Of a stretch of DNA of 64,000 bases, positions 29,224 through 38,779 are shown one piece after another. Position 1 is the first letter of the stretch, and each line of letters begins with the position of its first letter. The notes under the pieces were generated by a model. It made no database searches. It was not told the origin of the DNA and saw only the letters and a program-made list of their open reading frames with translations. A program made the translations under genes and the position numbers. The stretch spans positions 50,981 to 114,980 of the forward strand of contig NZ_JAUNDY010000005.1 of assembly GCF_030525845.1 (NCBI RefSeq), read 5' to 3'. The stretch is from Moraxella sp. (GTDB taxonomy: Bacteria; Pseudomonadota; Gammaproteobacteria; Pseudomonadales; Moraxellaceae).

Positions 29224-29948
29224 TAAATTTCCGCCCATTTTTCCTTATCTTTAAACATACATTCATTAAACACCACGCACGAGCCACATTTGGGTGAGCG
29301 AGCCATACAAGTATATCGTCCGTGTAAAATCAGATAATGATGAGCGTCCACGAGAAACTGACCGGGAATGCGTTTCATGAGTGCATGCTCCACCGCCAGC
29401 ACCGTTTTGCCTGTGGCAAGCCCTGTGCGATTGCCAACTCGAAAAATATGCGTATCCACCGCCATGACAGGTTCGCCAAAGGCGGTATTTAGCACCACGT
29501 TGGCGGTTTTGCGACCCACGCCCGCTAGGGCTTCTAATTCGGCTCGGGTGCGTGGCACTTGTCCATTGTGTTTTTTGATTAAATCTTCACAAGTTTTTAT
29601 CACATTGACCGCTTTGGAATTATAAAGCCCGATAGAATTGATGTAGGATTTAAGTCCGTCTACACCCAGTTTTAATATCGCTTCTGGTGTATTGGCGACT
29701 GGAAAAAGTTTACTGGTGGCGATATTCACGCTTTTATCAGTGGCTTGGGCGGAGAGCATTACCGCAATGAGTAACTCAAATTCATTAGAATAATTAAGCT
29801 CAGTAACAGGCTCTTTGATATGCTCGCTTAATTTTTGAAAAAATGCCAAACGTTTGGCTTCATTCATGGGGCGAGATGGTGGCGTATTGGCGGTTTTGGC
29901 AGTTTCTAATTTTGAGGTTTTTGGTTTTTTGGGGGTTTTGGTGTTCAT
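29223..29948 (-). CDS. nth: Endonuclease III
   Basis: DNA glycosylase/AP lyase (241 aa) removing oxidised pyrimidines. The helix-hairpin-helix LEALAGVGRKTANVVLN contains the catalytic Lys, and AVDTHIFRVGNRTGL the catalytic Asp. The 4Fe-4S cluster spacing C-X6-C-X2-C-X5-C is complete near the C-terminus (CMARSPKCGSCVVFNEC). The N-terminus has about 30 extra Lys/Pro/Thr-rich residues; a start at 29867 would give the normal length. The stop codon is formed at the edge of a TIR element, so the last residues may have changed on insertion. Confidence 0.95.
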   Translation of the reverse strand: MNTKTPKKPKTSKLETAKTANTPPSRPMNEAKRLAFFQKLSEHIKEPVTELNYSNEFELLIAVMLSAQATDKSVNIATSKLFPVANTPEAILKLGVDGLKSYINSIGLYNSKAVNVIKTCEDLIKKHNGQVPRTRAELEALAGVGRKTANVVLNTAFGEPVMAVDTHIFRVGNRTGLATGKTVLAVEHALMKRIPGQFLVDAHHYLILHGRYTCMARSPKCGSCVVFNECMFKDKEKWAEI

Positions 29949-30011
29949 GGTAAGGCTGGACAAATCATAAAAACGGCATTATTATAACACAGTTTATTTT
30001 TAAATTTATTA

Positions 30012-30623
30012 ATGATTAAAATGATTTATTTACATCACACCCCATTAATATTTATTTTACCTAATTATCAAGGGCGTTTAAACAGTAACGACCGTGAATG
30101 TATTCGTGCTTATCGTCATCGTCTGTTAAGCCAATTTTGCCAAACTCATCATTTACCCACTCCCATTTACGACAAAGATAAATATGGCAAGCCCTTTTGC
30201 CAAAATGTTGCCAACCTCTCTTTTAATCATTCACATTGTGCCAGCGATTATGCGTTGATATATGGTTTTGACATAAAAAATATCGGTGTGGACATTGAAA
30301 ATATTCATCGTAAACTTAATTTTTATGATTTGGCGAAACGCTATTTTCACGCTGATGAATATGTACTTTGGCAACATGAGGATTGTGATGAGTGTTTGTG
30401 GTTTAAATTGTGGACGATAAAAGAGGCGGTATTAAAGGCAAGTGGTATTGGCATTCGCTTGCCTTTAAATGAGATTAAGGCGGTATTTATGGATGATGAT
30501 ACAGGCTATGTTTATCATCAAGATATGGGAAAGTTTTATTTTAAAAATAAAATGATAAATGATTGCGTAATAACGGTAGCATATCCGTTTGAATACAGGA
30601 AAATCATTGTTTCATTTTCCTAA
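30012..30623 (+). CDS. 4'-phosphopantetheinyl transferase (Sfp/AcpT type)
   Basis: Transfers the phosphopantetheine arm of CoA to carrier-protein serines. The protein (203 aa) has FNHSHCASDYALI, GVDIENI (Mg-binding Asp/Glu) and FKLWTIKEAVLKASGIGIRLPL, the WxxKEA motif in the Sfp/EntD/AcpT superfamily order. No NRPS or siderophore cluster is nearby, so the target carrier protein is unknown. It is divergent from nth with a short AT-rich spacer. The first ATG is used; another ATG lies three codons on. Confidence 0.9.
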   Translation: MIKMIYLHHTPLIFILPNYQGRLNSNDRECIRAYRHRLLSQFCQTHHLPTPIYDKDKYGKPFCQNVANLSFNHSHCASDYALIYGFDIKNIGVDIENIHRKLNFYDLAKRYFHADEYVLWQHEDCDECLWFKLWTIKEAVLKASGIGIRLPLNEIKAVFMDDDTGYVYHQDMGKFYFKNKMINDCVITVAYPFEYRKIIVSFS

Positions 30624-30648
30624 AAAAATAACGTTTGATTGCTCTCAT

Positions 30649-30807
30649 TCATAAATAACAACTGATTTTCATCAACTTGATAACTGATAATGGCTTGATG
30701 TGATTGATGATTGTATTATTATCAGAATAATTGTTGTTAGACTGGGTATTATTATGGCAACCCAATAATAAAAAACCGATAAAACTAATCCATAACAACT
30801 TACTCAT
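30649..30807 (-). CDS. Small putative lipoprotein (52 aa)
   Basis: Short gene starting within the last codons of the LonB-like gene on the same strand. The protein begins MSKLLWISFIGFLLLGCHNN: two charged or polar residues, a hydrophobic core and a lipobox LLGC (C17), then an Asn/Ser-rich tail. These are the marks of a lipoprotein signal peptide. The overlap with the upstream stop suggests translational coupling; a second ATG directly before could also serve. No homologue recognised. It may be an entericidin-like small lipoprotein or a gene remnant. Confidence 0.55.
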   Translation of the reverse strand: MSKLLWISFIGFLLLGCHNNTQSNNNYSDNNTIINHIKPLSVIKLMKISCYL

Positions 30808-33148
30808 CATTTTTTTCCCACTCATTCAACCGCTTAATCACTTTATAAAACAGCGAGCCTTTTTTAAATTCGCCTTTTTTATTTTTATCATTAACGCTAA
30901 TACCTGTCAATAATGCTAAGGCTTCATAAATCGTTTCAACGGCATAAATATGAAATTGCCCATTTTTAACCGCATCAATAATTTCATCTTTTAGCATTAA
31001 ATTATGCAAATTCGCCTTTGGCATAATCACGCCTTGATTGCCTGTTAAACCTTGTTCTTTACAAATATCAAAAAAACCCGCAATTTTGGCATTTAAGCCC
31101 CCAATCGCCTGTGCTTCGCCCAGTTGGTTCATTGAGCCTGTGATGGCAAGTGATTGATTTATCGGTACATTTGCCAAAGCAGACAGCAAGGCACAGCATT
31201 CTGCCATTGTCGCAGAATCGCCGTCAATTTGTCCATAACTTTGCTCAAAAGCAAGGCTTGCCGAAAAATTCATTTGTCCAAATTGGCTAAATTCGGCACG
31301 TAAAAAGCTCGTCATAATCAGCATTCCTTTGGCGTGCAGACTTCCGCCAAGCTCCACATCTCGTTCAATGTCAAGGATTTCGCCATTGCCAAACTTGGGG
31401 GCGATGGTGGCGGTCAAGCGAGCAGGTAAACCAAACTCGCTATCGGCATAACTAATCACAGTTAGGGCGTTGATTTGTCCTACTTTTTGCCCTGTGGTGC
31501 TAATGAGTTGTTGTCCGTTTTTTAATTCTTGCCAATAGAGTTCTTTTAAATATCCCGTGCGTTCTTGCATATCTTTTAGGGTGGTTTCTATATGGATTTT
31601 TCTGACCGATTTTTTATTATCCAAGATTGCATTTCTATGGCTTTCAAATATTAATTGACTTAATCTGTCGCTATGCAAATCTAGTTTATTTTGTTCATCG
31701 CAAAACATTGCCAAAATATCCATGATTTTAGCACAAGCCGTATTATCAAATACCAATAAGTCATTCTTTTTGACAATGTTATTGATTTTGGCAACAATTT
31801 GTAATTCATTGTCTAAATTTCTAGGGGCAACATCATTAAAATCGGCACGGATTTTAAATACCGAATTGAACTCTGGCTCAAATTCCAACAGTTCATAATA
31901 TAAATCAGGTTCACCCAATAAAATAACTTTGACCGATAATGGTATACTCATTGGCTCTAAGGATAATGAGCCTGTTAAAGTAAGCATTTGCTCCAAACTG
32001 GATAATTTAATTTGTTTGGATTGCAAGGCTCTTTTTAAACCTTGCCACGCATAAGGGTGCTCTAATAAACTTAGGGCTTCTAGTATTAAATATCCGCCAT
32101 TGGCACGCATTAACGCCCCGCTTCTAATCATTGAAACATCGCTATAAGCCGTGCCAAGTTCGGTGGTGTATTCAATATGCCCCAAAAGATTTAAATGTGT
32201 GGGTAATTCTTCAAAGACAATCGGTGCCCCACTATTTTTTTGATGACTGACAACCACATTCACGCCATATCGTGCAGGAATGTGTGGGGTATTAAAATCG
32301 CCTTCGCCGTCCACAATGTCTAGTGTATTGGCAACCATGTCCGAAAGTAAATTTTTTAAATGGGTAATGAGTTTACCCACTTCATTTTTATCGTGATTTA
32401 GACTTTGATATTTTTTAATTAAGAGTTCAAATAAAGGTGTTAATAATTTAATGGCTAAATTTTCGTGTAATTCATCAATTTTGGCATTGGTATTATTTTC
32501 CAACTCGTCAAGGGCAAAGTTTAAATTGATGAGTTTTTTATGCAGTTTTTCGTGAATGCTGTCATCAATGGGTTTATTCACATCGATCGGAGAAAATGAT
32601 GGAATTTTTTGTTCGTCAATCATCACCGATGACAAAAAAACATTAAAAGGTTTGGCTAATTCATTAAATTCACTGATTAATTTTTTTTCATTAACTTGTA
32701 AGTGACTTTTTAAATTGGCGAGTTGATTTTGATAATTGAGACTGGTGAATTTGGTGGTTAATTTTTTTTGACACGTTTTCCAAAGTTTATCCATTTCTTG
32801 ACGAAAGCCAAGCCCAATGCCTGTTGGCAAGCTGATGGCGATTGGCAAGCGTGGATCGTCAAAATTATGAACAAAAACAATGTCTTGGGGCGTAGGTTCA
32901 GTTTTGGCTCGCTCGGCAAGTAGGCGAGTGATGAGTGTGCGTTTGCCAAGTCCATTTTCGCCCACCGCAAAAATATGATAGCCATTCGCTTTGATATCAA
33001 GGGCGGTTTGGATTGCCTTGACCGCACGGTCTTGTCCAAAATTGGGGTTAAAAGTGGGGGCGTGGGCGGTGGTTTTTGGTAGGGTGGCAGGGTCGGTGTG
33101 GCAAGTTAAGGCGGTGTAAGGCAGGCGATGGGTAAGAATGTCGGTCAT
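30800..33148 (-). CDS. LonB-like ATP-dependent protease (AAA_32 / Lon_C)
   Basis: Protein of 782 residues with an N-terminal domain, a divergent AAA module (Walker A GENGLGKRT, about residues 59-67) and a C-terminal Lon protease domain. The Ser-Lys dyad is S645 (GDSATMAE) and K688 (GGLNAKIAGFFDIC), 43 residues apart as in E. coli Lon. It matches the YcbZ/LonH-type putative Lon family, whose substrates are poorly known. A small lipoprotein gene overlaps its stop codon. It is divergent from rsmG. Confidence 0.92.
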   Translation of the reverse strand: MTDILTHRLPYTALTCHTDPATLPKTTAHAPTFNPNFGQDRAVKAIQTALDIKANGYHIFAVGENGLGKRTLITRLLAERAKTEPTPQDIVFVHNFDDPRLPIAISLPTGIGLGFRQEMDKLWKTCQKKLTTKFTSLNYQNQLANLKSHLQVNEKKLISEFNELAKPFNVFLSSVMIDEQKIPSFSPIDVNKPIDDSIHEKLHKKLINLNFALDELENNTNAKIDELHENLAIKLLTPLFELLIKKYQSLNHDKNEVGKLITHLKNLLSDMVANTLDIVDGEGDFNTPHIPARYGVNVVVSHQKNSGAPIVFEELPTHLNLLGHIEYTTELGTAYSDVSMIRSGALMRANGGYLILEALSLLEHPYAWQGLKRALQSKQIKLSSLEQMLTLTGSLSLEPMSIPLSVKVILLGEPDLYYELLEFEPEFNSVFKIRADFNDVAPRNLDNELQIVAKINNIVKKNDLLVFDNTACAKIMDILAMFCDEQNKLDLHSDRLSQLIFESHRNAILDNKKSVRKIHIETTLKDMQERTGYLKELYWQELKNGQQLISTTGQKVGQINALTVISYADSEFGLPARLTATIAPKFGNGEILDIERDVELGGSLHAKGMLIMTSFLRAEFSQFGQMNFSASLAFEQSYGQIDGDSATMAECCALLSALANVPINQSLAITGSMNQLGEAQAIGGLNAKIAGFFDICKEQGLTGNQGVIMPKANLHNLMLKDEIIDAVKNGQFHIYAVETIYEALALLTGISVNDKNKKGEFKKGSLFYKVIKRLNEWEKNDE

Positions 33149-33234
33149 CGTAATATGTGCAAAAGTTTGTAATCAGGGGGATATTTTAACAGATAATAAT
33201 ATGATAAAATAGCAAGTTTACAAAATATCATGAC

Positions 33235-33897
33235 ATGACCATGACTTATCATAAAATTTCCGTCCATGCCGAACGTTTTGGCGATGAGTTGTACCACTTT
33301 GCTGATGATTTGCGGTTGACATTTAGTGAAGTTCAGATTAAGCAGTTATTGGGTTATCTGGATAATCTCCTGCTTTGGACGAAAGCATATAACCTCACCG
33401 CCATCACCGAACCCAAAGACGCTTTTATTAAGCATATTTTGGATTGTTTGGCGATTGTGGCGGATTTGCCTTTTACCGAGCGGTCGGACGTGAATGTGTT
33501 GGACATTGGTACTGGGGCAGGTTTGCCGTCCGTCATCATTGCCATCATGCGACCTGATTGGCAGGTTACCGCTCTTGACAGCAATGGCAAAAAAATCCGC
33601 TTTATCAAACAGATGGCGGGCGAACTTGGGCTAAAAAACATCATACCTGTGGCAAGTCGCATTGAGTACTTTGATGGGCAGTTTGACGTGATTACCTCTC
33701 GTGCCTTTGCCAGTTTGGATGATTTTGTAACTCTTGCCAAGCCATATCTAAAAACCGATGGCGTGCTTTATGCGATGAAAGGCAAAGCCCCCAGCGATGA
33801 GGATGTAGCAAATTTGACCGATTGGCATATTGAAGTTAAACCCATTCACGTTCCAAAGTTGAGCGATGAGCGGTGTGTGGTTTATTTAAAAAGATGA
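33235..33897 (+). CDS. rsmG: 16S rRNA (guanine-527-N7)-methyltransferase
   Basis: SAM-dependent methyltransferase (220 aa) for G527 of 16S rRNA. Motifs: NLTAITEPKDAFIKHILDCL, LDIGTGAGLPSVIIAI (SAM motif I), and VITSRAFASLDDFV. It is followed after 26 bp by parA, the common gid/par neighbourhood, although mnmG is not on the other side here. Confidence 0.97.
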   Translation: MTMTYHKISVHAERFGDELYHFADDLRLTFSEVQIKQLLGYLDNLLLWTKAYNLTAITEPKDAFIKHILDCLAIVADLPFTERSDVNVLDIGTGAGLPSVIIAIMRPDWQVTALDSNGKKIRFIKQMAGELGLKNIIPVASRIEYFDGQFDVITSRAFASLDDFVTLAKPYLKTDGVLYAMKGKAPSDEDVANLTDWHIEVKPIHVPKLSDERCVVYLKR

Positions 33898-33923
33898 TGA
33901 GAGATTGATTTTAAGGGGAATTT

Positions 33924-34679
33924 ATGGAAATTATCGCAATCGCCAACCAAAAAGGTGGGGTCGCCAAAACCACCACTGCCGTCAATTTGGCGTGTGCGTT
34001 GGCACTCATTGCTAAAAAGAAAGTGCTACTCATTGACCTAGATTCACAGGGTAACGCTACGACCAGTTTGGGGCTTGACAAAAACGAGCTGTCTTATACG
34101 GTGGCGGACGTGCTACTTGATGATGTGCCTTTGGCGGACACCATTTTGTATGGTGATGGCATTGATGTGATAGGGGCAAACCGTGATTTGGCGGGGACTG
34201 ACGTGTCGCTCGCTGACGTGGCGGACGCACCACTTTTGCTAAAAAACGCCATCAAAAACAGCGAGCTTGACTATGATTATGTCATCATGGACTGTGCTCC
34301 AAGCCTAAGCCTGTTGACGGTGAACGCACTGGTTGCGACCGATGGCGTGATTATCCCCATGCAATGCGAGTATTTTGCCCTTGAAGGAGTGGCGGATTTG
34401 ATGGGGACGATTGACAAACTGACCAAGCTAAACCCCACACTACACGTGCGTGGCGTGGTGCGGACGATGTATGATGGGCGTAGTACACTTGTGCAAGATG
34501 TGTCGGCAGAGCTTGAAAATTATTTTGGGGAAAAATTGTACAAAACTTATATCCCAAGAAGTATTCGCCTTGCCGAAGCCCCAAGTTTTGGCAAATCGAT
34601 TTTTGAATATGAAAAATCCTCCAAAGGGGCGATTGCTTATCATCAGCTCATGAATGAATTTTTAACCCAAAAGTGCTAA
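33924..34679 (+). CDS. parA: ParA family chromosome-partitioning ATPase
   Basis: Walker-type ATPase (251 aa) that positions chromosome origins together with ParB. Deviant Walker A KGGVAKTTTAVNLA (residues 10-23), Walker A' IDLDSQGNATT and VIMDCAPSLSLLTVNAL are present. Short N-terminus, as in chromosomal Soj-type ParA. AAGGGG ribosome-binding site. parB normally follows directly, but here the next genes are a ThrE-type exporter on the opposite strand, so the partner is encoded elsewhere. Confidence 0.93.
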   Translation: MEIIAIANQKGGVAKTTTAVNLACALALIAKKKVLLIDLDSQGNATTSLGLDKNELSYTVADVLLDDVPLADTILYGDGIDVIGANRDLAGTDVSLADVADAPLLLKNAIKNSELDYDYVIMDCAPSLSLLTVNALVATDGVIIPMQCEYFALEGVADLMGTIDKLTKLNPTLHVRGVVRTMYDGRSTLVQDVSAELENYFGEKLYKTYIPRSIRLAEAPSFGKSIFEYEKSSKGAIAYHQLMNEFLTQKC

Positions 34680-34718
34680 GGTATATCCAGCCTGTATCTT
34701 AACACCAAAAACCCCAAA

Positions 34719-35177
34719 TTAGACAATGGGTTTACGGCGATAAAACAAAATCCCCGGTGTGGACAAACCAAGCACCAATGCCGAAATGACGAATATCGCC
34801 TCAAAAAAGTAAGTCATCATTTGCACAAACAAATTCATGCTAAATCCAAAATAGCCAATCTGCACCATGCTGACCATCGCCTTATACGCCACGATACCAG
34901 GCATGAGAAAAATCACACTGGGCACGATGAGTGCTTTGGGTGGTAGTCCATGTTTTTGAGAAAAATACACCCCCAAAAAACTTGAAAGCATGCTTGCAAA
35001 AAATGTCGCCACCGCCAAATGCGACCCAAAATACAAAAATGCCGATTTCACACAAAAGCCCAATGCTGTCATGCTAAGACAGAGAGCAATATAACGTCTT
35101 GGCAAGGTAAACATCAAGCACCACCCAAATGTAATCATGCAAGATAAGCCCACCTGCCCCAAAAACTCCAATATCAT
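34719..35177 (-). CDS. Threonine/serine exporter family, small subunit (YjjB/ThrE_2 type)
   Basis: Membrane protein of 152 residues with four to five helices, matching the ThrE_2 (DUF3815/YjjB) half of split threonine/serine exporters. LPPKALIVPSVIFLMPGIVAYKAM is the characteristic stretch. It follows the YjjP-like half within 3 bp; a GTG directly before the ATG is an alternative start. YjjPB exports succinate in E. coli, so the substrate here is open. Confidence 0.88.
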   Translation of the reverse strand: MILEFLGQVGLSCMITFGWCLMFTLPRRYIALCLSMTALGFCVKSAFLYFGSHLAVATFFASMLSSFLGVYFSQKHGLPPKALIVPSVIFLMPGIVAYKAMVSMVQIGYFGFSMNLFVQMMTYFFEAIFVISALVLGLSTPGILFYRRKPIV

Positions 35178-35180
35178 CAC

Positions 35181-35999
35181 TCACAGCCCCCAATGCGGTA
35201 TTCTAAGTAAAATCAGTGCAATCACAATCCCTACGCATGCCGATAACGTCAGCATGGTTGCAAACATCCATCGCCCCACCCCCATGTTGATATAACCCTT
35301 TAAAATATCAGATAAAGCATTAATGATTGGAAAACTAGGCACAAGCAACAGTACGCTGGCTGCCACCGCCACATCGGCATTTGCTCCCAAATTTAAAAAA
35401 TACGCCACCGCTCCGAGCATGGTGGCTACAAAGGCTGCAACAATCACCACCACAAAGACATTAAAATACTGTGCTGACAAATAAAGTCGTATTCTCATTG
35501 CGCAAAATCCTGCCACAAATGTTACCAAAGCAATGGCAAGATGACCGCCATTTAGCAGAGCAAAACACGCACATGACATTCCCACAAAAAATGCCATCAG
35601 ACCGTTTGGGTAGGTGGCACGATTGATGTTGTCAAGCTGATGTTCAATGCGTGCAATGGTTTGCTCATCACGTTTTTCACGTTCAGTATTTAGGACAATC
35701 TGCTGAATTTGCACCAAGATACTGACATTAATGCCCTGATGGACGGTATTTCTAACGGTAGTAATGCAATGCCCATTATACAGCGTGGTTAGCGTGATGG
35801 CATTAAACGATAATCCACACTCAACACCACTAACACCCAATGCCAGCCCAAGTCGCTTGGTCAAATCGACCACCACCACCGATTCTGCTCCATATTGCAT
35901 AAGCAATAGGGCACACCGAACACATAGACGTGTAATGCGTTGCTGTTCAGAGTGTGACAAATAAGGCAGTTTTTTGGTGGATAAATGATGGGAAGTCAT
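35181..35999 (-). CDS. Threonine/serine exporter family, large subunit (YjjP/ThrE_1 type)
   Basis: Protein of 272 residues of the ThrE_1 (DUF1212) family. A cytoplasmic N-terminal domain (RLCVRCALLLMQYGAESVVVVDLTKRLG, then GLSFNAITLTT) precedes five membrane helices with VLLLVPSFPIINALSDILKGY, the family signature. It pairs with the small YjjB-like gene directly downstream to form the two-subunit exporter. Substrate may be threonine/serine or a C4 acid. Confidence 0.88.
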   Translation of the reverse strand: MTSHHLSTKKLPYLSHSEQQRITRLCVRCALLLMQYGAESVVVVDLTKRLGLALGVSGVECGLSFNAITLTTLYNGHCITTVRNTVHQGINVSILVQIQQIVLNTEREKRDEQTIARIEHQLDNINRATYPNGLMAFFVGMSCACFALLNGGHLAIALVTFVAGFCAMRIRLYLSAQYFNVFVVVIVAAFVATMLGAVAYFLNLGANADVAVAASVLLLVPSFPIINALSDILKGYINMGVGRWMFATMLTLSACVGIVIALILLRIPHWGL

Positions 36000-36072
36000 G
36001 ACAAAACAGATAAATAAATACAGCGTATTTTAATCCAAAAATTAACAAAAATACAGACAAACCATCATCAAT

Positions 36073-36106
36073 AAAAACACCCCAAAGGCAAACTAAACTT
36101 TGGGGC
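36073..36106 (-). terminator. Terminator of etfBA
   Basis: Perfect 8-bp stem CCCCAAAG / CTTTGGGG (36080-36087 with 36098-36105), with a T-rich tract following on the minus strand, 19 bp after etfA. Confidence 0.85.
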
Positions 36107-36124
36107 GTTGAATTTGGGATAAGA

Positions 36125-37057
36125 TTACAGCTTAGAGGTCAGCTCAGGAACAGCCACTTGATAATCGGCTTCTAGGAAATAATCTGCCACACTTGCAATC
36201 GGAGCTTCTGGGTCGGTGTTAATCGCCACGATGGTTTTGGAGTCTTTCATGCCCGCAAGGTGCTGAATCGCCCCAGAGATACCCACCGCAATGTAGAGAT
36301 TGGGTGCAACGATTTTACCCGTTTGACCCACTTGCAAATCGTTTGGCACAAAGCCAGCATCCACCGCTGCACGGCTAGCACCAACCGCACCACCAAGCTT
36401 ATCCGCCAAAGGCTCGATGTATTTGGCGAAGTTTTCACCGCTTGCGAGCGCTCGACCGCCAGAGACAATGATGCTGGCAGAGGTCAGCTCAGGACGAGCG
36501 GACACGGCAAGCTCTTCTTTGACAAAGGAGGATTTACCTGTATCGCCACCTACGCTCACGCTCTCAATAGCTGCACTACCGCCTGTGGCATTGGCTGGGT
36601 CAAACGCCGTGCCACGCACGGTAGCAATGACTTTACCCTCGTCATTTTGGACGGTAGCAATGGCGTTGCCTGCATAAATAGGACGTTCAAAGGTCTTGGC
36701 ATTGATGACTGCCGTGATGTCTGAAACCATGTTTACATCTAAAAGTGCCGCCACACGTGGTAGGAAGTTTTTGCCTGTGGTGGTCGCAGGAGCTAAAATA
36801 TGGCTGTATGGCGTTGCAAGCTCTGCCACCAAAGGAGCAACGTTCTCAGCAAGCTGATTTTCAAAGGCACTATTATCTGCCAAAAGCACCTTGCTGACAC
36901 CTGCCACCTGTGCCACGCTGTCAGCTACTGCTTGTGCGTTACTACCTGCAACCAAAACATGAACATCTCCACCAATTTTAGTGGCTGCGGTAATGGTAGC
37001 CAAAGTCGCTGATTTGAGTTCTTTATTGTCGTGTTCTGCATAAACTAATACGGTCAT
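36125..37057 (-). CDS. etfA: Electron transfer flavoprotein subunit alpha
   Basis: FAD-binding subunit (310 aa) of ETF, which collects electrons from acyl-CoA and other dehydrogenases and passes them to the quinone pool through ETF-QO. The C-terminal FAD domain is clear: IVSGGRALASGENF, GASRAAVDAGFVPNDLQVGQTGKIVAPNLY and GISGAIQHLAGMKDSKTIVAIN. The start at 37057 (MTVLVYAEH) follows AAGGATACGACC; the longer frame adds 14 unlikely residues. Second gene of etfBA. Confidence 0.97.
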   Translation of the reverse strand: MTVLVYAEHDNKELKSATLATITAATKIGGDVHVLVAGSNAQAVADSVAQVAGVSKVLLADNSAFENQLAENVAPLVAELATPYSHILAPATTTGKNFLPRVAALLDVNMVSDITAVINAKTFERPIYAGNAIATVQNDEGKVIATVRGTAFDPANATGGSAAIESVSVGGDTGKSSFVKEELAVSARPELTSASIIVSGGRALASGENFAKYIEPLADKLGGAVGASRAAVDAGFVPNDLQVGQTGKIVAPNLYIAVGISGAIQHLAGMKDSKTIVAINTDPEAPIASVADYFLEADYQVAVPELTSKL

Positions 37058-37143
37058 GGTCGTATCCTTGTGATTTAAATTCGCCAAAATGATTGTCATG
37101 GATTGGCGATGTAAATTGTCAAAATATGATGAATGATAAGCGA

Positions 37144-37893
37144 TTAAATCACTTTGGCTTCGTTTTTAAGTTTATCAATCAACTCATCAACACTCGCCAC
37201 TTTCACGCCTGCACTACGTTCAGCAGGAGCTTTGACACTCAACGTGGCAAGTTTTGAGGTCATGTCTACACCAAAATCGGCAGGGGTTTTAACATCGAGT
37301 TGTTTTTTCTTGGCTGCCATGATGTTGGGTAGTTTAGGGAAACGTGGCTCGTTTAGACGCAAATCGGTGGTAATGACCGCAGGTAGAGGCAAGCTGACTG
37401 TTTGAAGTCCACCATCAATCTCACGAGTTACTTTGGCGGTGCCATTTTCGATAATCACTTCACTGGCAAATGTCGCTTGACCCACGTCCATTAACGCTGC
37501 TAACATTTGTCCTGTTTGGTTATTATCATCATCAATAGCTTGCTTACCAAGAAGCACCAGCTGTGCTCCCTCTGCCTGTGCCACACCTTTTAGGATTTTG
37601 GCAACTTGTAGAGGATAAGCCTTAGCGTCTGTCTCCACCAAAATACCACGGTCAGCACCAAGTGCCAGAGCCGAACGAATCTGTTCTTGTGATTGGCTAG
37701 TACCAATAGATACGGCAATGACTTCGCTTGCCACACCTTTTTCTTTTAGGCGTACCGCTTCCTCGATGGCGATCTCACAAAATGGGTTGACGCTCATCTT
37801 AGCATTGGCAAGCTCCACGCCTGATTCATCTGCTTTGACACGCACTTTGACATTGTGGTCAACGACACGCTTTACGGCAACTAATACTTTCAT
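37144..37893 (-). CDS. etfB: Electron transfer flavoprotein subunit beta
   Basis: AMP-binding beta subunit (249 aa) of ETF. It opens [20 protein letters not shown] and carries [37 protein letters not shown] and [28 protein letters not shown], the ETF-beta signature. The etfA gene follows 86 bp later. It is divergent from rraA over a 226-bp region. Confidence 0.97.
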   Translation of the reverse strand: MKVLVAVKRVVDHNVKVRVKADESGVELANAKMSVNPFCEIAIEEAVRLKEKGVASEVIAVSIGTSQSQEQIRSALALGADRGILVETDAKAYPLQVAKILKGVAQAEGAQLVLLGKQAIDDDNNQTGQMLAALMDVGQATFASEVIIENGTAKVTREIDGGLQTVSLPLPAVITTDLRLNEPRFPKLPNIMAAKKKQLDVKTPADFGVDMTSKLATLSVKAPAERSAGVKVASVDELIDKLKNEAKVI

Positions 37894-38057
37894 GCTGACT
37901 CCGTTTTGGGTTGTTTAAATTATTAAGAATATATCACATTTATGACATTTGTGCCATGCCTGATTTTCTAAAATTTAAAAATTTTGGTCAATGACTTAAA
38001 ATGAATGGGCGGTCATTTTTAGTTGTAGAACATATCGTCATTTTGGCTCATCAGTCA

Positions 38058-38086
38058 TTGACAAAAGTCTAAAAAGCCATTATAGT
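38058..38086 (+). promoter_or_regulatory. Sigma-70 promoter of rraA
   Basis: TTGACA (38058-38063), a 17-base spacer and TATAGT (38081-38086), 34 bp before the rraA start codon. Near-consensus, so expression is probably strong. Confidence 0.8.
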
Positions 38087-38119
38087 AAAATTTTCGTCTG
38101 TAAATTTTAAGGATAAAAT

Positions 38120-38620
38120 ATGGCAACGTTCATTACCTGCGACTTGCTCGATGACAACGAAGATAAAGTCATTGATGTCATACCTCCCATCATCGGTACT
38201 CAGCGATTTGTTAATTTTGGTGGTAAAACCACCTTCGGCGGTCAGGTGGTTACCGTTAAATGCTTTGAGGATAATTCACGTGTCAAAGAGTTACTGGCAA
38301 CATCAGGCGAGGGCAAAGTACTGGTGGTTGATGGTGGCGAGTCCACAAGATGTGCCTTACTCGGGGATATGATTGCCAAATCAGCACTTGACAACGGCTG
38401 GGAGGGCGTAATCATCGCTGGGTGCGTGCGTGATGTTGATGACATCGCCAAAATGAACATCGGTGTTATGGCATTGGCAAGCATTCCCAAAAAGAGCGTG
38501 CGTAAGGGCGTAGGAGAAACTCAGCTTCCCATTACCATCGGTGGTGTCAAGATTCGCCCAGATGACTGGATATATGCAGACAATAACGGCATTATTGTCA
38601 GTAGCGAAAAACTCATCTAG
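38120..38620 (+). CDS. rraA: Ribonuclease E activity regulator RraA
   Basis: Trimeric protein (166 aa) that binds RNase E and slows RNA turnover; related to 4-hydroxy-4-methyl-2-oxoglutarate aldolases. TCDLLDDNED at the start, VVDGGESTRCALLGDMIAKSALDNGWEG and GCVRDVDDIAKMNIGVMAL in the core are typical. The length fits RraA better than the larger aldolases. AGGATAAAAT ribosome-binding site and a near-consensus promoter upstream. Single gene. Confidence 0.93.
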   Translation: MATFITCDLLDDNEDKVIDVIPPIIGTQRFVNFGGKTTFGGQVVTVKCFEDNSRVKELLATSGEGKVLVVDGGESTRCALLGDMIAKSALDNGWEGVIIAGCVRDVDDIAKMNIGVMALASIPKKSVRKGVGETQLPITIGGVKIRPDDWIYADNNGIIVSSEKLI

Positions 38621-38779
38621 CCGTTATTTAATCAAGTGCTAATCACGCCAAATCGTTTTTCATTGACTTTTTGAGTAAAAAGCCCTACCATTAGCTTGGT
38701 GGAGCATGACTGGTTTTGGTTTGTGCCAATGGTTGATTTTGGGCTAAACGGCAATTTACCCACATGATGATTTAGCCTA

